From Saccharum officinarum (taxonomy: Eukaryota; Streptophyta; Magnoliopsida; Poales; Poaceae): a DNA stretch of 64,000 nt. A program made the position numbers and the translations under genes. The notes under the pieces are model-generated. The model had not been told where the DNA came from and ran no database searches. It saw only the letters and a program-made list of their open reading frames with translations. Below are positions 12,825-22,315 of the stretch, piece after piece; the stretch's first letter is position 1, and each line of letters opens with the position of its first letter. The stretch lies in the NCBI GenBank assembly GCA_020631735.1, contig CM036168.1, positions 102,382,036 to 102,446,035 on the forward strand. The letters run 5' to 3'.

Positions 12825-12900
12825 GTGCATAGCACAATGGTAATGGTAGGGATCCTGAAGTGCGACTTTCGGGCTGGAAGTTCGACTCTCTGTTCTCCGA
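12825..12900 (+). other. tRNA-like relic (possible SINE head)
   Basis: TAGCACAATGG resembles a pol III A box and AGTTCGACTCT, about 45 bases later, a B box. The flanks do not pair into an acceptor stem, so it is not a functional tRNA. A decayed SINE head or tRNA pseudogene is the likeliest reading; chance is possible. Confidence 0.35.
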
Positions 12901-13185
12901 AAAAGCCCGCTCATGCGATTTTCTAATGTGTCACCTTATTTTTAATTTATTTTTAGATAACGTCACCTTATTATTTAGTATAAGAACAAAACTGCCATTG
13001 AATCTAGCCTAACCTCACTCGAGGCCCATCGATCGTGGCGTTGCCCTGTTGCTTATTGTAATGTGATCTATAATGTTCAACTTGGTTTTCTTCCATTAGT
13101 TTACAGATTTTTATCAAATCCGATGCAATAAGATACTATACAAGCCAAGCTCATATATACACATAGTACCCATACCATATAGCAG

Positions 13186-13502
13186 CATAGGCGGAGCTCC
13201 CCATCACGCCGGGTGGGGCGGCTGCCCCAGCTACCGCCGGAGTAAATCCACTAGTACCTCTCAGTCTCTGTCTTCCTCCCCTCCGGTAGGTAGCAGCAAA
13301 GGAGCGGCCGTGTCCGTCATCCTATGCGTCGAGCAGAGGACTGGCAATGGCACGAGGAAAAACGAGAGAGAAGAGACCGAGAGAGTGAGCTCTGCCGTTC
13401 GCCGGCGTGCCTGCTGCGCTGCTGCCTCCTGCGGCCTGCCGACGCGCCGCTCGCTGCGCTGGCGCTTGCCCCACCTAAATTTTTCTTTGAGCTCCGCCAC
13501 TG
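13186..13502. mobile_element. Non-autonomous hAT element (317 bp)
   Basis: The ends are CATAGGCGGAGCTC and GAGCTCCGCCACTG, inverted repeats close to the hAT end CAGTGGCGGAGC. Both sides carry the same 8-bp target duplication TATAGCAG (13178-13185 and 13503-13510), the size typical of hAT. The interior is GC-rich and has no transposase. Confidence 0.85.
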
Positions 13503-14034
13503 TATAGCAGTGCTACATATATAGAACAAATTAATTCCTTCTAAAAAAATCCAGCGATAACTTGCGAGGTATTCTTCTAATTACCACAAAAGAAAAATCA
13601 AAACCTAAATAAGGTAGGACCTAACCAAGGCATGGTGGCACACTTAAAGAGTACGGAAAATCCAATAAAAAACATGAATGGGCGGATAGTGCAATTATTT
13701 ATGCACATAAAAAATTTAGACTTGAACCAAAAAAAATCTTACAAAAAGGAAAAAAAGAAAGAGAAATCAGCATACGAATAATTGGAGATTGCAGATTTAG
13801 ACATGGACAATTGTACCGCAACAGTCCATGTCCTGGTTTCTCTTTTTTATATAGTTTGTACCGAAGCTTAAATTTTCCATAATGATTCTATAGGCACGTT
13901 TGGGTACTGCAGATAAGGTGCGGCAACGTAATTTGTTCTCGTAAGTGTTATCTGTACATGGGCCTACAACGGGCCAACATGGGAAGCATATTGTGGGCCT
14001 ATACTGATCCCCTCCAGAACATAGACGGTCCATA

Positions 14035-14274
14035 CCTGTTTATTTCCTAAAATATTTTACGAAATACTACTGTAGCACTTTTCGTTATTATTTAGTAATT
14101 AGTGTCCAATCATGGTCTAATTAGGCTTAAAAGATTCGTCTCGTGAATTTCGTCTAAACTATGTAATTAGTTTTATTTTTTTATCTATATTTAATGCTCC
14201 ATGTATGTGTCTAAAGATTCAATGTGACAAAGAATCTACTGTTTTTTCGTAAAATATTTTGGAACTAAACAAGC
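14035..14274. mobile_element. Miniature TIR element 1 upstream of ABI5
   Basis: The left end, with CTGTTTATTTCC and AAAATATTTTACGAAA, is the inverted counterpart of the right end with CGTAAAATATTTTGGAACTA. The body carries blocks shared with its neighbours (TAATTAGGCTTAAAAG, ATTCGTCTCG, AATGCTCCATG). Boundaries are approximate. Confidence 0.7.
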
Positions 14275-14713
14275 TAAGTATTCACAACAATTGGCCTGCA
14301 CTTTTGCGCAGCAACTAGGACGCTTGAGTTCAGACTTCAGACTAGACACAGTCACACAGATGGATTCTGGAGACGGAGCAGTAGTACGCCAGTAGTAATA
14401 GGAACATTTTGAGTATAATTAATTATTTTTTGAATTTTTTTATATAAAAAATAAAACGTGCTATAGTGTTCCGATAGGAACTGTAGCGCTAGCGCGCAGA
14501 TTAACTCGGTGGCTGCGACTTCCGAACTGAACACGGCCGTGCTCTCTTTCTGCGGTACACTGTACCCGGACAACTACGTCACGCACATACTACTACAAAT
14601 ACTGGGAGGGACGGTACGTACGTAGCGCGCCCTTCGAGTTTGAATAGGAGTAGACGATCACGCTACGTCCGCGCTAAGGTCTGAGGTGTCTTCGCGACGG
14701 CCGCGCGAGCTAA

Positions 14714-14964
14714 GGCTGTGTTCGGTTGCGTAAAAAGTGTAAAAAGGTATAAAAAAGAACTGTACCATGTTTTGGTTTTATTTAGCAAATAGTGTCTAAT
14801 CGTTGACTAATTAGGTTCAAAACGTTCGTCTCGCAAAGTATAACCAAGATGTACAATTAGTTTTTTATTTCATCTACATTTAGTACTTCATGCATGTATC
14901 GCAAGTTTGATGTGATGGAAAATCTTTTGTTTGCACAGTATTTTTTTTAGAAGTAAACACAGCC
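14714..14964. mobile_element. Tourist-like MITE 2 (251 bp), TAA target duplication
   Basis: Starts GGCTGTGTTCGGTT and ends AAACACAGCC. TAA flanks both ends (14711-14713 and 14965-14967), the 3-bp duplication of PIF/Harbinger insertions. It shares the internal GTTCGTCTCGCAAAGTA block with nearby elements. Confidence 0.82.
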
Positions 14965-15105
14965 TAAATGTCAACAGCGTGCTCGTCAGATCTCGCGCTT
15001 CGCGCAGCGGCCGGGTTTGGCTGTATCCGCACAGAAGCCGTAGGAAAAACGGTTCGGTCACGCCTCCTCGCGCTCTATCAGTCAGCAGTGACCTGTTCCG
15101 TTTGG

Positions 15106-15360
15106 AACTTGTTTAGTTCCCCGATTCTCCTTAAATTTTACTATAAAAAAAAAGATTCTCTGTCACATTAAAATGTCGGCAAATGCATGGAGTACTAAAT
15201 GTTGATGAATCAAAAACTAATTGCATAGTTTTATTGTACTTTGCGAGATGAACATTTTAAGCCTAGTTAGTCAAAATTTAGATAATTTTTACCAAATACA
15301 AACGAAATGCTACAGGAATTCTGATACAGTGTTTTTCTCTCCCATTCACCGAACTGGCCT
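15106..15360. mobile_element. Miniature TIR element 3, reverse orientation
   Basis: The left end ACTTGTTTAGTTCC and the internal blocks TACTTTGCGAGATGAAC and AGTACTAAATG are the reverse complement of those in element 2. The right end is eroded and placed only roughly. Confidence 0.6.
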
Positions 15361-15472
15361 TGGGAAACGGCCGGAGGGCAACGTCAGACGCGCTATTTGG
15401 CTTCTGCCAGACAACAGAACAACAGAGCACGCAGACCTCACTGATATATAAAAAATACTTATAAAAATCTGA

Positions 15473-15668
15473 GGCCTTGTTCTCAAAATTTTGTAGGAAA
15501 AATTCTGATAGCACTTTCGTTGTTATTTAACAAAATTTGTTTAACCATAGACTAACTAGGCTCAAAAGATTTGTCTCGACATTTACAGACAAACTATACA
15601 ATTAGTTATTTTTTACCTATATTTAATGCTCCATACATACGTCCAAAGATTTGATGTGATGGTTACTG
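15473..15668. mobile_element. Miniature TIR element 4, right end truncated
   Basis: Starts GGCCTTGTTCTC and carries AGGCTCAAAAGATTTGTCTC and TTTAATGCTCCATACA family blocks. The right inverted end is missing where element 5 begins, which suggests that element 5 inserted into it or that the end was lost. Confidence 0.6.
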
Positions 15669-15669
15669 T

Positions 15670-15910
15670 GGCCCTGTTCACTTCCCATGCAAACCCAAAA
15701 TATTTCCTCTTCTACCCATCACATCAAATATTTGGACGCATGCATGAAGTTTTAAATATAGGTAAAAAATAACTAATTGCTAAGTTTGTCTGGTTTTTGC
15801 GAGACAAATCTTTTGAGTCTAGTTACTTCATGGTTGGATAATATTTGTCAAATAAAAACAAAAGATGCTACATTAACTTTTCACCCACTTTTCCCAACTA
15901 AACACACCCT
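15670..15910. mobile_element. Miniature TIR element 5, reverse orientation
   Basis: Starts GGCCCTGTTCACTTCCC and ends CCCAACTAAACACACCCT, imperfect inverted ends. The blocks GCGAGACAAATCTTTTGAG and GCATGAAGT run opposite to those of element 4. Confidence 0.7.
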
Positions 15911-16148
15911 GCAGCATCTTTTGGAAATTTTTTTAGAACTAAACAAGGGCACTGAAGAAAAGGAGCTCGAGTTTTCGTAGTAGACTGCCAGTGTCTACCT
16001 ATCTGATTCTGATCCCATGCGGCAAAAGATAAGCCCACAACAAGCACGTGCTGAATGTCGTCAGGTCCTGCACTGGAGTGCGTAGAACTGCGCTCTATCC
16101 TCTGCGTAGCATGCGACGGCGCGTAGAAGATCCTCCTGCAACAGGCTG

Positions 16149-16402
16149 GGCCATGTTTGGCGCGGGTTTAGTTTCCGAAATATTTTGCGAAATGCTACCG
16201 TAGCACTTTTTGTTGTTATTTAGTAATTAATGTCTAATCATGGTTTAATTAGGTTTAAAAGATTCGTCTCGTCTATTTCGTCTAAACTGTATAATTAGTT
16301 TTATTTTTATCTATATTTAATACTCCATGCATGAGTCTAAAGATTCGATGTGACGGAGAATCTATTGTTTTTTCGCGAAATATTTTGGAACTAAACAATG
16401 CC
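16149..16402. mobile_element. Miniature TIR element 6 (254 bp)
   Basis: Starts GGCCATGTTTGG and ends GGAACTAAACAATGCC, with matching inner inverted parts (AAATATTTTGCGAAA and TCGCGAAATATTTTGG). It is closely similar to element 1 and in the same orientation. Confidence 0.75.
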
Positions 16403-16664
16403 TTGGTTACCCCTAAACTCCTGAATTTAACACTATGCAAAAAGAAAATTCTCCGTCACATCAAACTCGTGATACATGCATGAAGTACTAAATGTAGACG
16501 AAATCAAAAAAATAATTGCACAGTTTAATTGTACTTTGCGAGACGAACATTTTGAGCCTAATTAATCAATGGTTGGACAATTGTTACTAAATACAAACAA
16601 AATACTCCGGTGCGTACCGTACAGTAAATTTTGCGGCGCCAACTTCGGCCAGCTAAACAATGCC
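16403..16664. mobile_element. Miniature TIR element 7, reverse orientation
   Basis: It carries family blocks in reverse orientation (CTCCGTCACATCAAACTCG, ATGCATGAAGTACTAAATG, TTTGCGAGACGAACATTTTG) and ends in GCTAAACAATGCC. It directly abuts element 6. Confidence 0.65.
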
Positions 16665-16924
16665 GTGTTTAGATGCCTGAATTCGGGCATGAACAGTGCC
16701 CGAGTTACTGTGGCAATTTTTGTTTTTATTTAGTAAAAATTGTCCAAAAATTGATTAATTAGACTCAAAATGTTCGTCTCGGAAAGTACAACAAAACTGT
16801 GCTATTAGTTTTTTATTTTATCTACATTTAGTACTCCATATATGTGCTGACATTTTGATGTGATGGGGAATCTTCTTTTTGCATAGTGAAATTTGGTGAA
16901 AAATTTGGGAAGTAAACAGGGCCC
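16662..16924. mobile_element. Miniature TIR element 8, nearest the ABI5 promoter
   Basis: Starts GCCGTGTTTAGATGCC and ends GGGAAGTAAACAGGGCCC, with the family blocks GACTCAAAATGTTCGTCTC and ATTTAGTACTCCAT. It ends about 230 bp before the ABI5 TATA box, so it lies in the proximal promoter. Confidence 0.75.
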
Positions 16925-17156
16925 TGTTCGTAATTGCCCTGAGCAAAGATCCAAACGAGGAAGACTGGAAGAGTCTATCCAGTGTCCAGTCGCTAGACGA
17001 TCAGTCATCAGACCTGAGCGAACCGCACCAACTGCCCTAGTTTATTAATTATTGAAGCCCTGGGTTTTCTCGATGCATGCACATGCACCGTGCACCGATT
17101 GACCCATCTAGCCCGAACCGTTAATCACCACGCCTGGCTTTCGCATGCAGGCAGGC

Positions 17157-17163
17157 TATAAGG
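17157..17163 (+). promoter_or_regulatory. TATA box of the ABI5-type gene
   Basis: TATAAGG lies 95 bases before the start codon in a GC-rich leader. A transcription start near 17190 would give a 5' leader of about 60 bases. Confidence 0.65.
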
Positions 17164-17251
17164 ACCGCCTGCCGCCTGCCGCCTGCCGCGGACAAGAACC
17201 GAAGAACGCATCAGCAGAGTGATAAAAAGGAGTTTGCAGATCGAGTGAGAT

Positions 17252-18867
17252 ATGGCGTCGGAGATGAACGTGAAGGCCCTCGACGAGCAGGAGGTCACCT
17301 CGCAGCAGCGCGACCAGGGCGCTCGCGCCCGGACCAGCGCCGCCGCCGCCGAGGAGCAGCAGGTGGTGGATCCGCTGGCGCGGCAGTCGTCCATCATGTC
17401 GCTGACGCTGGAGGAGCTGCAGAACTCGCTCTGCGAGCCGGGGCGCAACTTCGGGTCCATGAACATGGACGAGTTCATGGCCAACATATGGAACGCCGAG
17501 GAGTTCCAGGCCGCCACCAGCACCGGCGGATGCAGCAAGGAGGGCACGGAGCGGGAGCCGATGATGATGCCCGTGGCGACGGCGGGGACAGGTGAGAACG
17601 GAGCAGGAGGAGGGAGCGGGTTGGTTCGGCAGGGGTCGTTCGCGCTGCCGCCGCCGCTGTCCCGGAAGACGGTGGAGGAGGTCTGGGCCGAGATCAACCA
17701 GGACCCCGCGGATTCCCAGGCCAACGCGGCGCCGCAGGCCGTGGTGCAGCCTCAGATGGGGAGCGGCGGCGGCGGCGTCGCGGCCAGCGGGCGACAAGTG
17801 ACGCTGGGCGAGATGACGCTGGAGGACTTCCTGGTGAAGGCCGGCGTCGTGCGGGGAGCCTTCGCCGGCCACGGCCCCCAGGCCGTCGGCATGGTCCCGG
17901 CCGGGCCGATGGGCATGCAGCACGCGGCTCCCGTGATGTACCAAGTGGCGGCGCCGGTGCCGCCCAACGCCGTGTACCCGGTGATGGGCGACGGCATGGG
18001 GTACCACAACGGGTACCCCGGGGGCATGGCGGTGGTGCCGCCTCCGCCGCCGTCTCAGTGCGTGGCGGCCGCCGCCGTCAGCCCGGGGTCGTCGGACGGG
18101 ATGAGCGCGATGACGCAGGCGGAGATGATGAACTGCATTGGCAACGGAGGGATGGTCCGGAACGGCGGCGGCGGCGCGCGGAAGCGCGACTCCCCCGAGG
18201 ACGGGTGCACCGAGAAGACCGTGGAGCGCCGGCAGCGGCGCATGATCAAGAACCGTGAATCCGCGGCCCGGTCACGCGCCAGGAAGCAGGTGTGCATGCT
18301 GTTCTCGTCAATTTCGTGCTCTTTGTGTGTAATTGACAGACTCGATGTGCTCTGAAATGTTGCTGGTGCAGGCTTATACCGTGGAGCTTGAAGCTGAACT
18401 GAACCATCTCAAGGAGGAGAACGAGCGCCTCAGAGCAGAGGAGGTACTGGGAACCGAAACATTTTTTTTTGGAGGAAACGGAACCGAAACATTTGTTCAT
18501 CATCTCCTTTTCCTACCTTGTACTATGCATTTATCTGATCAGAGACAACGTCTCTGTTCCATTTTGTTTTGCAGAAGACGATTCTGCTATCGAAGAAAAA
18601 GATGGTAATTTCCCCCTCAATCGCGCTATCCTTTTACGGAGTGTCGATCATTTGCGTTGTCAGTGTAACAATCGACATGCTCGATCATTTGCTAGTTGTC
18701 AGTGTAACAATCGACATGCTTTGTCAAGACAGTGTCCTGAAGGCAACCTGCCATGGCTTTTGTGTCTGTTTCAGCTGGTGGAGAAGATGATGGAGCAGGC
18801 AAGGGAGAATGTGAGCGCCAAGAAGGGCGGTCGCGGGCTGCGCCGCTGGGGCAGCGCCATGTGGTGA
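17252..18867 (+). CDS. ABI5: ABI5-type group A bZIP transcription factor, 4 exons, 410 aa
   Basis: This is a nuclear activator of abscisic acid-responsive genes in seeds and stress; group A bZIPs bind ABRE (ACGTG) elements as dimers. Exons are 17252-18289, 18372-18443, 18575-18604 and 18775-18867, all with GT-AG introns in phase 0. Conserved SnRK2-target blocks are visible: C1 with RQSSIMSLTLEELQNSL (residues 44-60), C2 with RQGSFALPPPL (126-136) and TVEEVW, C3 with RQVTLGEMTLEDFLVKAGV (181-199). The basic region ends at residue 346 with N-x7-R intact (N334, R342), followed by a short leucine zipper (347-380) and a C-terminal LRRWGSAMW where family members keep a conserved tail. The length fits cereal ABI5 proteins. 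The start is the first ATG after the TATA box, with the typical MASEM opening. Intron 3 carries a 38-bp-period tandem duplication (about 18656-18720). Orthology rather than paralogy is inferred. Confidence 0.9.
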
Positions 18868-19066
18868 ACTGTGACGAGTGACTCGCGTTGTGCAGTTCCA
18901 ATCCGCTTGCTTCCACGGGAAGTGCTGTACCTGACTACCTGTCGGTTGCAGCACCGTTAGTAACAGTGTGCGATGTGATTGATGCAAACGTCTGCGAGAA
19001 CTAGAACTGGCAAGAGCTTCCGCGTTGGCCTGCTGCTGTTCATATAAGCCTGGGGTTGTACAAACA

Positions 19067-19072
19067 ATAAAC
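19067..19072 (+). terminator. Possible poly(A) signal of the ABI5-type gene
   Basis: AATAAA lies about 200 bases after the stop codon, just before the Tourist-like element at 19098. The spacing is right for a plant 3' UTR. Confidence 0.5.
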
Positions 19073-19097
19073 CAGCTGTAACTCTGTAAGATAGTAA

Positions 19098-19405
19098 GGC
19101 TCCGTTTGGTTTGAGTATGTTAAAGTTTAACTCACATCATATCAATGTTCCCTTAAATACATGAAGTACTAAATGTAGACTAATTGTATGCATATCGGCA
19201 TAGATTAGGAGTAATTTACGAGATGAATCTATTAAGCCTAATTAGTCCAAGATTGAAAACTTTTTTGTTAGATAAGACGAAAGTGCTACAGTGTTCGTTA
19301 GAATCTATTAAGCCTAATTAGTCCAAGATTGAAAACTTTTTTGTCAGATAAGACAAAAGTGCTATAGTGTTCATTAAACTTTTAACACCTTAAACCAAAC
19401 ACCCC
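19098..19405. mobile_element. Tourist-like MITE with internal 76-bp duplication
   Basis: Starts GGCTCCGTTTGGTTTGAG and ends TTAAACCAAACACCCC. TAA flanks both ends (19095-19097 and 19406-19408). Two adjacent copies of a 76-bp unit occupy 19225-19300 and 19301-19376, differing at only a few bases. It ends the 3' flank of the ABI5-type gene. Confidence 0.85.
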
Positions 19406-19492
19406 TAACTCAACACAAAGCTCTATGTTTTCGTCCATGTTTATTTGGCATGGCTCATGCTATGCCGTATGTATGTCTGTGTATCTCTTGCA

Positions 19493-19852
19493 TTTTTTTT
19501 GACGCCTCTCATCTAGGTACAGCTGTAACATCTGTTTATACACACGCATGCTCACTCAACACACACTACTCATACCACCTGTGTATAAACAAACCTACAA
19601 CTACACTTAGATCTAAAGACCGCGTCTTTCTTGAGATCGCCGAATTCACTGATTTCGTAAGCGACGGGGCACGTCACGATCCCATTATGACTTTACGCGT
19701 GAGAGACAGACGCTTAAAACTGGTCCAAGCGGAGACTATTTTTATTTCTGAGAAAAACCCCGGTGCAGCACCCGGTTCGATTCTCGGAATCGAATGCAGC
19801 CGGGTGCGCTCCACGACAAGAGGCGTCACCACTGCACCACGCGCACGTCCGC
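19493..19852 (-). mobile_element. SINE (about 360 bp) with target duplication and poly(A) tail
   Basis: On the minus strand the head has a pol III A box (TGGTGCAGTGG) and a B box (GCATTCGATTCC) about 45 bases apart, and the 3' end is an A run (T run at 19493-19500). It is bounded by CTGTGTATCTCTTGCA (19477-19492) and CTGTGTACCTCCTGCA (19853-19868), a 16-bp duplication with two mismatches. Together these define a tRNA-derived SINE moved by a LINE enzyme. The 208-codon plus-strand ORF across it is incidental. Confidence 0.82.
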
Positions 19853-20337
19853 CTGTGTACCTCCTGCATTTGATTCTGGTATTCTCCTGCGAGTGGCTCT
19901 CTAGCTTGGATTCGGTTATTTTGTTTCAGACTTCAGAGGCAACCAACGACCAAGTGTTCATAAGCAAGAAAACAACCGGCAAACAGAAACGTAAAAGGTC
20001 GGGTGCTTCAGCCGGACGAAGGGCGTGTTTGGTTCCACGTCACAGGATGTCACCCCAAAGCTTAGGTGTAGCATAGAAAAAAGTAGCGTGTTTGTTTGGT
20101 GAAATAAGTGTGGCGGCCAAACATGACGCCGCACCTTAAGCGGTGGCGGTGGCGTGCTTTGGCTGGCAACCAAGCACGTCCGAAACACACCATTTACAAT
20201 CCATGCGATCTCGATCTAAACCTAATGGTAGTTGTTATGTATTTTTTTGTCTGATATATATATATATATATATCTCTCAAATGATTTTAGCCCATATTGT
20301 TGTCCTGCGAATGCAACATAAGTATTTTTTTAGGAAA

Positions 20338-20860
20338 AAGTCCAAGTTACTCTGTAATTTTGACGTGTGTCTAGATAACCCTGTAAACTAAAATCTGATT
20401 CTATGCGCAAAACAAAACTAAAATCTGATTCAATTTACTCCCTCCAACTATCTTAGTGGGTCCAATTTACACCATAAAAAATATTTTTTCTCTATGTACA
20501 AAATGTGTCTTAGTTTCAATCTTTTTGAGGTAGTGTTACAAAAACATTATGATTTTTTCATCATTATGTTTCTCGTATGACATTGTATCTCTAATGTTAA
20601 TTTATTATTAAATTCCATAACCTATCAAACAATGGCAAAAAAAGTAAGAAATATTTTTTAACATAACTTATGATGTCTTCTATCACCTCATAAAATTTGA
20701 TATTAAAACTCAACGTATACATGAAGAAACAAATATAACAAATCTCATTAAGGGGTAAAAACTAGACCAACTTAAATAGTTGGGGGAGTAAATCGAACCA
20801 AACATTAGTTTAGAGGATTATTTGGACAAATGTCAAACTTAAAAGGAGTAATTTGGACTT
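20338..20860. mobile_element. Foldback element with about 110-bp inverted arms
   Basis: The left arm (AAGTCCAAGTTACTCTGTAA at 20338) is the imperfect reverse complement of the right arm ending GGAGTAATTTGGACTT at 20860. The pairing continues inwards through the CTAAACT blocks and TTTACTCCCTCCAACTAT versus ATAGTTGGGGGAGTAAA. The AT-rich centre has no ORF. The family was not identified. Confidence 0.75.
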
Positions 20861-21106
20861 CTACCAACTCAAATGTCATCCGAGCTCTCCTCACCTTTGA
20901 CGGGTGAAAAATCGTATGTACCAGGCTAACAAAACAACCTGTTTTTGTACAGTGCTTGTTCCCTTCTATATCAATACAAGTTCGGCTGATATATATATAA
21001 AAAAAGAAAGTTCGGCAGAGCTCCTGCCAACCGTTTCAAAGAAAAAAAAACAAACCCGTTGGCATTTGTATTTCTCTAGCACAAGAGTAACAATTGTTAG
21101 CAAGTA

Positions 21107-21310
21107 CTACCTTCATCCAAAAAATACAATTCTAAGTCTAATCTAAGTATAACTTTTATGACTATAAATGTCTATATTATGAAAATATATATCTAGTGTT
21201 ATTTAGTATGAAAAATATTAATATATTTTAATATAAATTCAATTAAACTTATTTTTTTAACTTAGTGCTATTATTTTAGAATTATATTTTTGGGATTGGG
21301 ATTGAGGAAG
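21107..21310. mobile_element. Degenerate Stowaway-like MITE
   Basis: Begins CTACCTTCATCCAAAAAATA after a TA and ends in GATTGAGGAAG before a TA. Inner arms ATACAATTCTAAG and TTAGAATTATATTTTTGG are inverted. The interior is very AT-rich. Confidence 0.65.
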
Positions 21311-21379
21311 TAATCCAATACTATCGCTCTCTGGTCCAAGAAAAAAGAGAGGGCCCGGGCTACAAGAAGACTAGCGGAA

Positions 21380-21776
21380 ATATGGCATGTGGGCTCTAAG
21401 ATTTGCTGCAAGCCCATATGCGAGACTTCCCATCGGACCGAATTCGTCATCGCACAGCGCAGGCGACGCGATCACACAGCCACGTCACCACGTCGGGACT
21501 CGTCTCCGGTCTCCATCCTCTCTTCAACGGTTTCAGAGAGCCTAGACAATCCCCACCGCCACGTGACGCCATCGGTGCGCTCCGAAACCCTAGGTAGCGC
21601 GACCCGGGCAGCGTTCTGCGTGCCGTTAGGGGAGGGGGCAGCGCTAGGACGCGACGAGGCGGGCGAGGCCGACTAGCGGGTAGCGGCGGGAGAATCTCTT
21701 CCGAAGCCTTCCTGGAGCTGTGAAGCGCGCGTGAATCTCCTGGATTTGCAAACTCGAGGGGAAAGCTGAGATAAGG
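21380..21776 (+). other. Probable 5' non-coding exon of the phosphatase-like gene
   Basis: A GC-rich tract in an AT-rich region with no long frame, ending in GAGATAAG|GTTTTG, a plausible splice donor at about 21776. The next acceptor, CCTGCAG at 23647, lies 2 bases before the start codon of the downstream exon. The layout fits a leader exon, but the exon ends are inferred. Confidence 0.5.
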
Positions 21777-22169
21777 TTTTGCTTCTCTCCTTTTGATCTT
21801 GAATTGATTTTGTGCTAGTTTTCAGAGCTTTGTGATCGAAGGCGATCTGGGTGAAATAATCGTGTATTACTGTGAAGTGCTACTTTCTGGGAATGCAAAG
21901 AGTATCCCGTGTTTTTTAAGTTGATCGTGTCTTGTGCATTTTTCAAATGATGAAATTTTCGGAGCCATGGCCCATGTGATTGTGCTAATCAAAGATGACA
22001 ACTAGGTAAATTATGGAGGTTGGATTATGAACGGGGATGGTTGTGAATTAATAAACACGGGATGCCTTGAATTTTAATTTGTTGAACTGCTAAGGACTCT
22101 GACTTGGAAACAAAATACAACTGAGCAGGGCATAGTATTGAATGCCTTTTTTGTGGAAACAGGAGGGCT

Positions 22170-22186
22170 CCCCCCCCCCCCCCCCC
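22170..22186. repeat. Homopolymer of 17 C
   Basis: An unbroken C run in the intron upstream of the LINE fragment. Such runs are mutable and error-prone in assembly, so the exact length is uncertain. Confidence 0.9.
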
Positions 22187-22315
22187 TGGAGAATATATAT
22201 TTGAAGAGGTAAAAACAAAGAAACAGAAAAAATGAGCAGAATTAACAAAGTGGTGTTGCCATTCTTGTATTAAAGGAAAGTATTTCTTCTTTGCAACATG
22301 GATAACCAACGCAAA

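Noticed and set aside
12825..12900. Possible tRNA gene
   Set aside because: A and B box-like motifs exist, but no acceptor stem or proper cloverleaf can be formed, so only a relic is claimed.
17125..18027. Long antisense ORFs (199, 283 and 91 codons) across the bZIP gene
   Set aside because: They mirror GC-rich codon bias of the sense frame, which has the conserved protein and splice sites.
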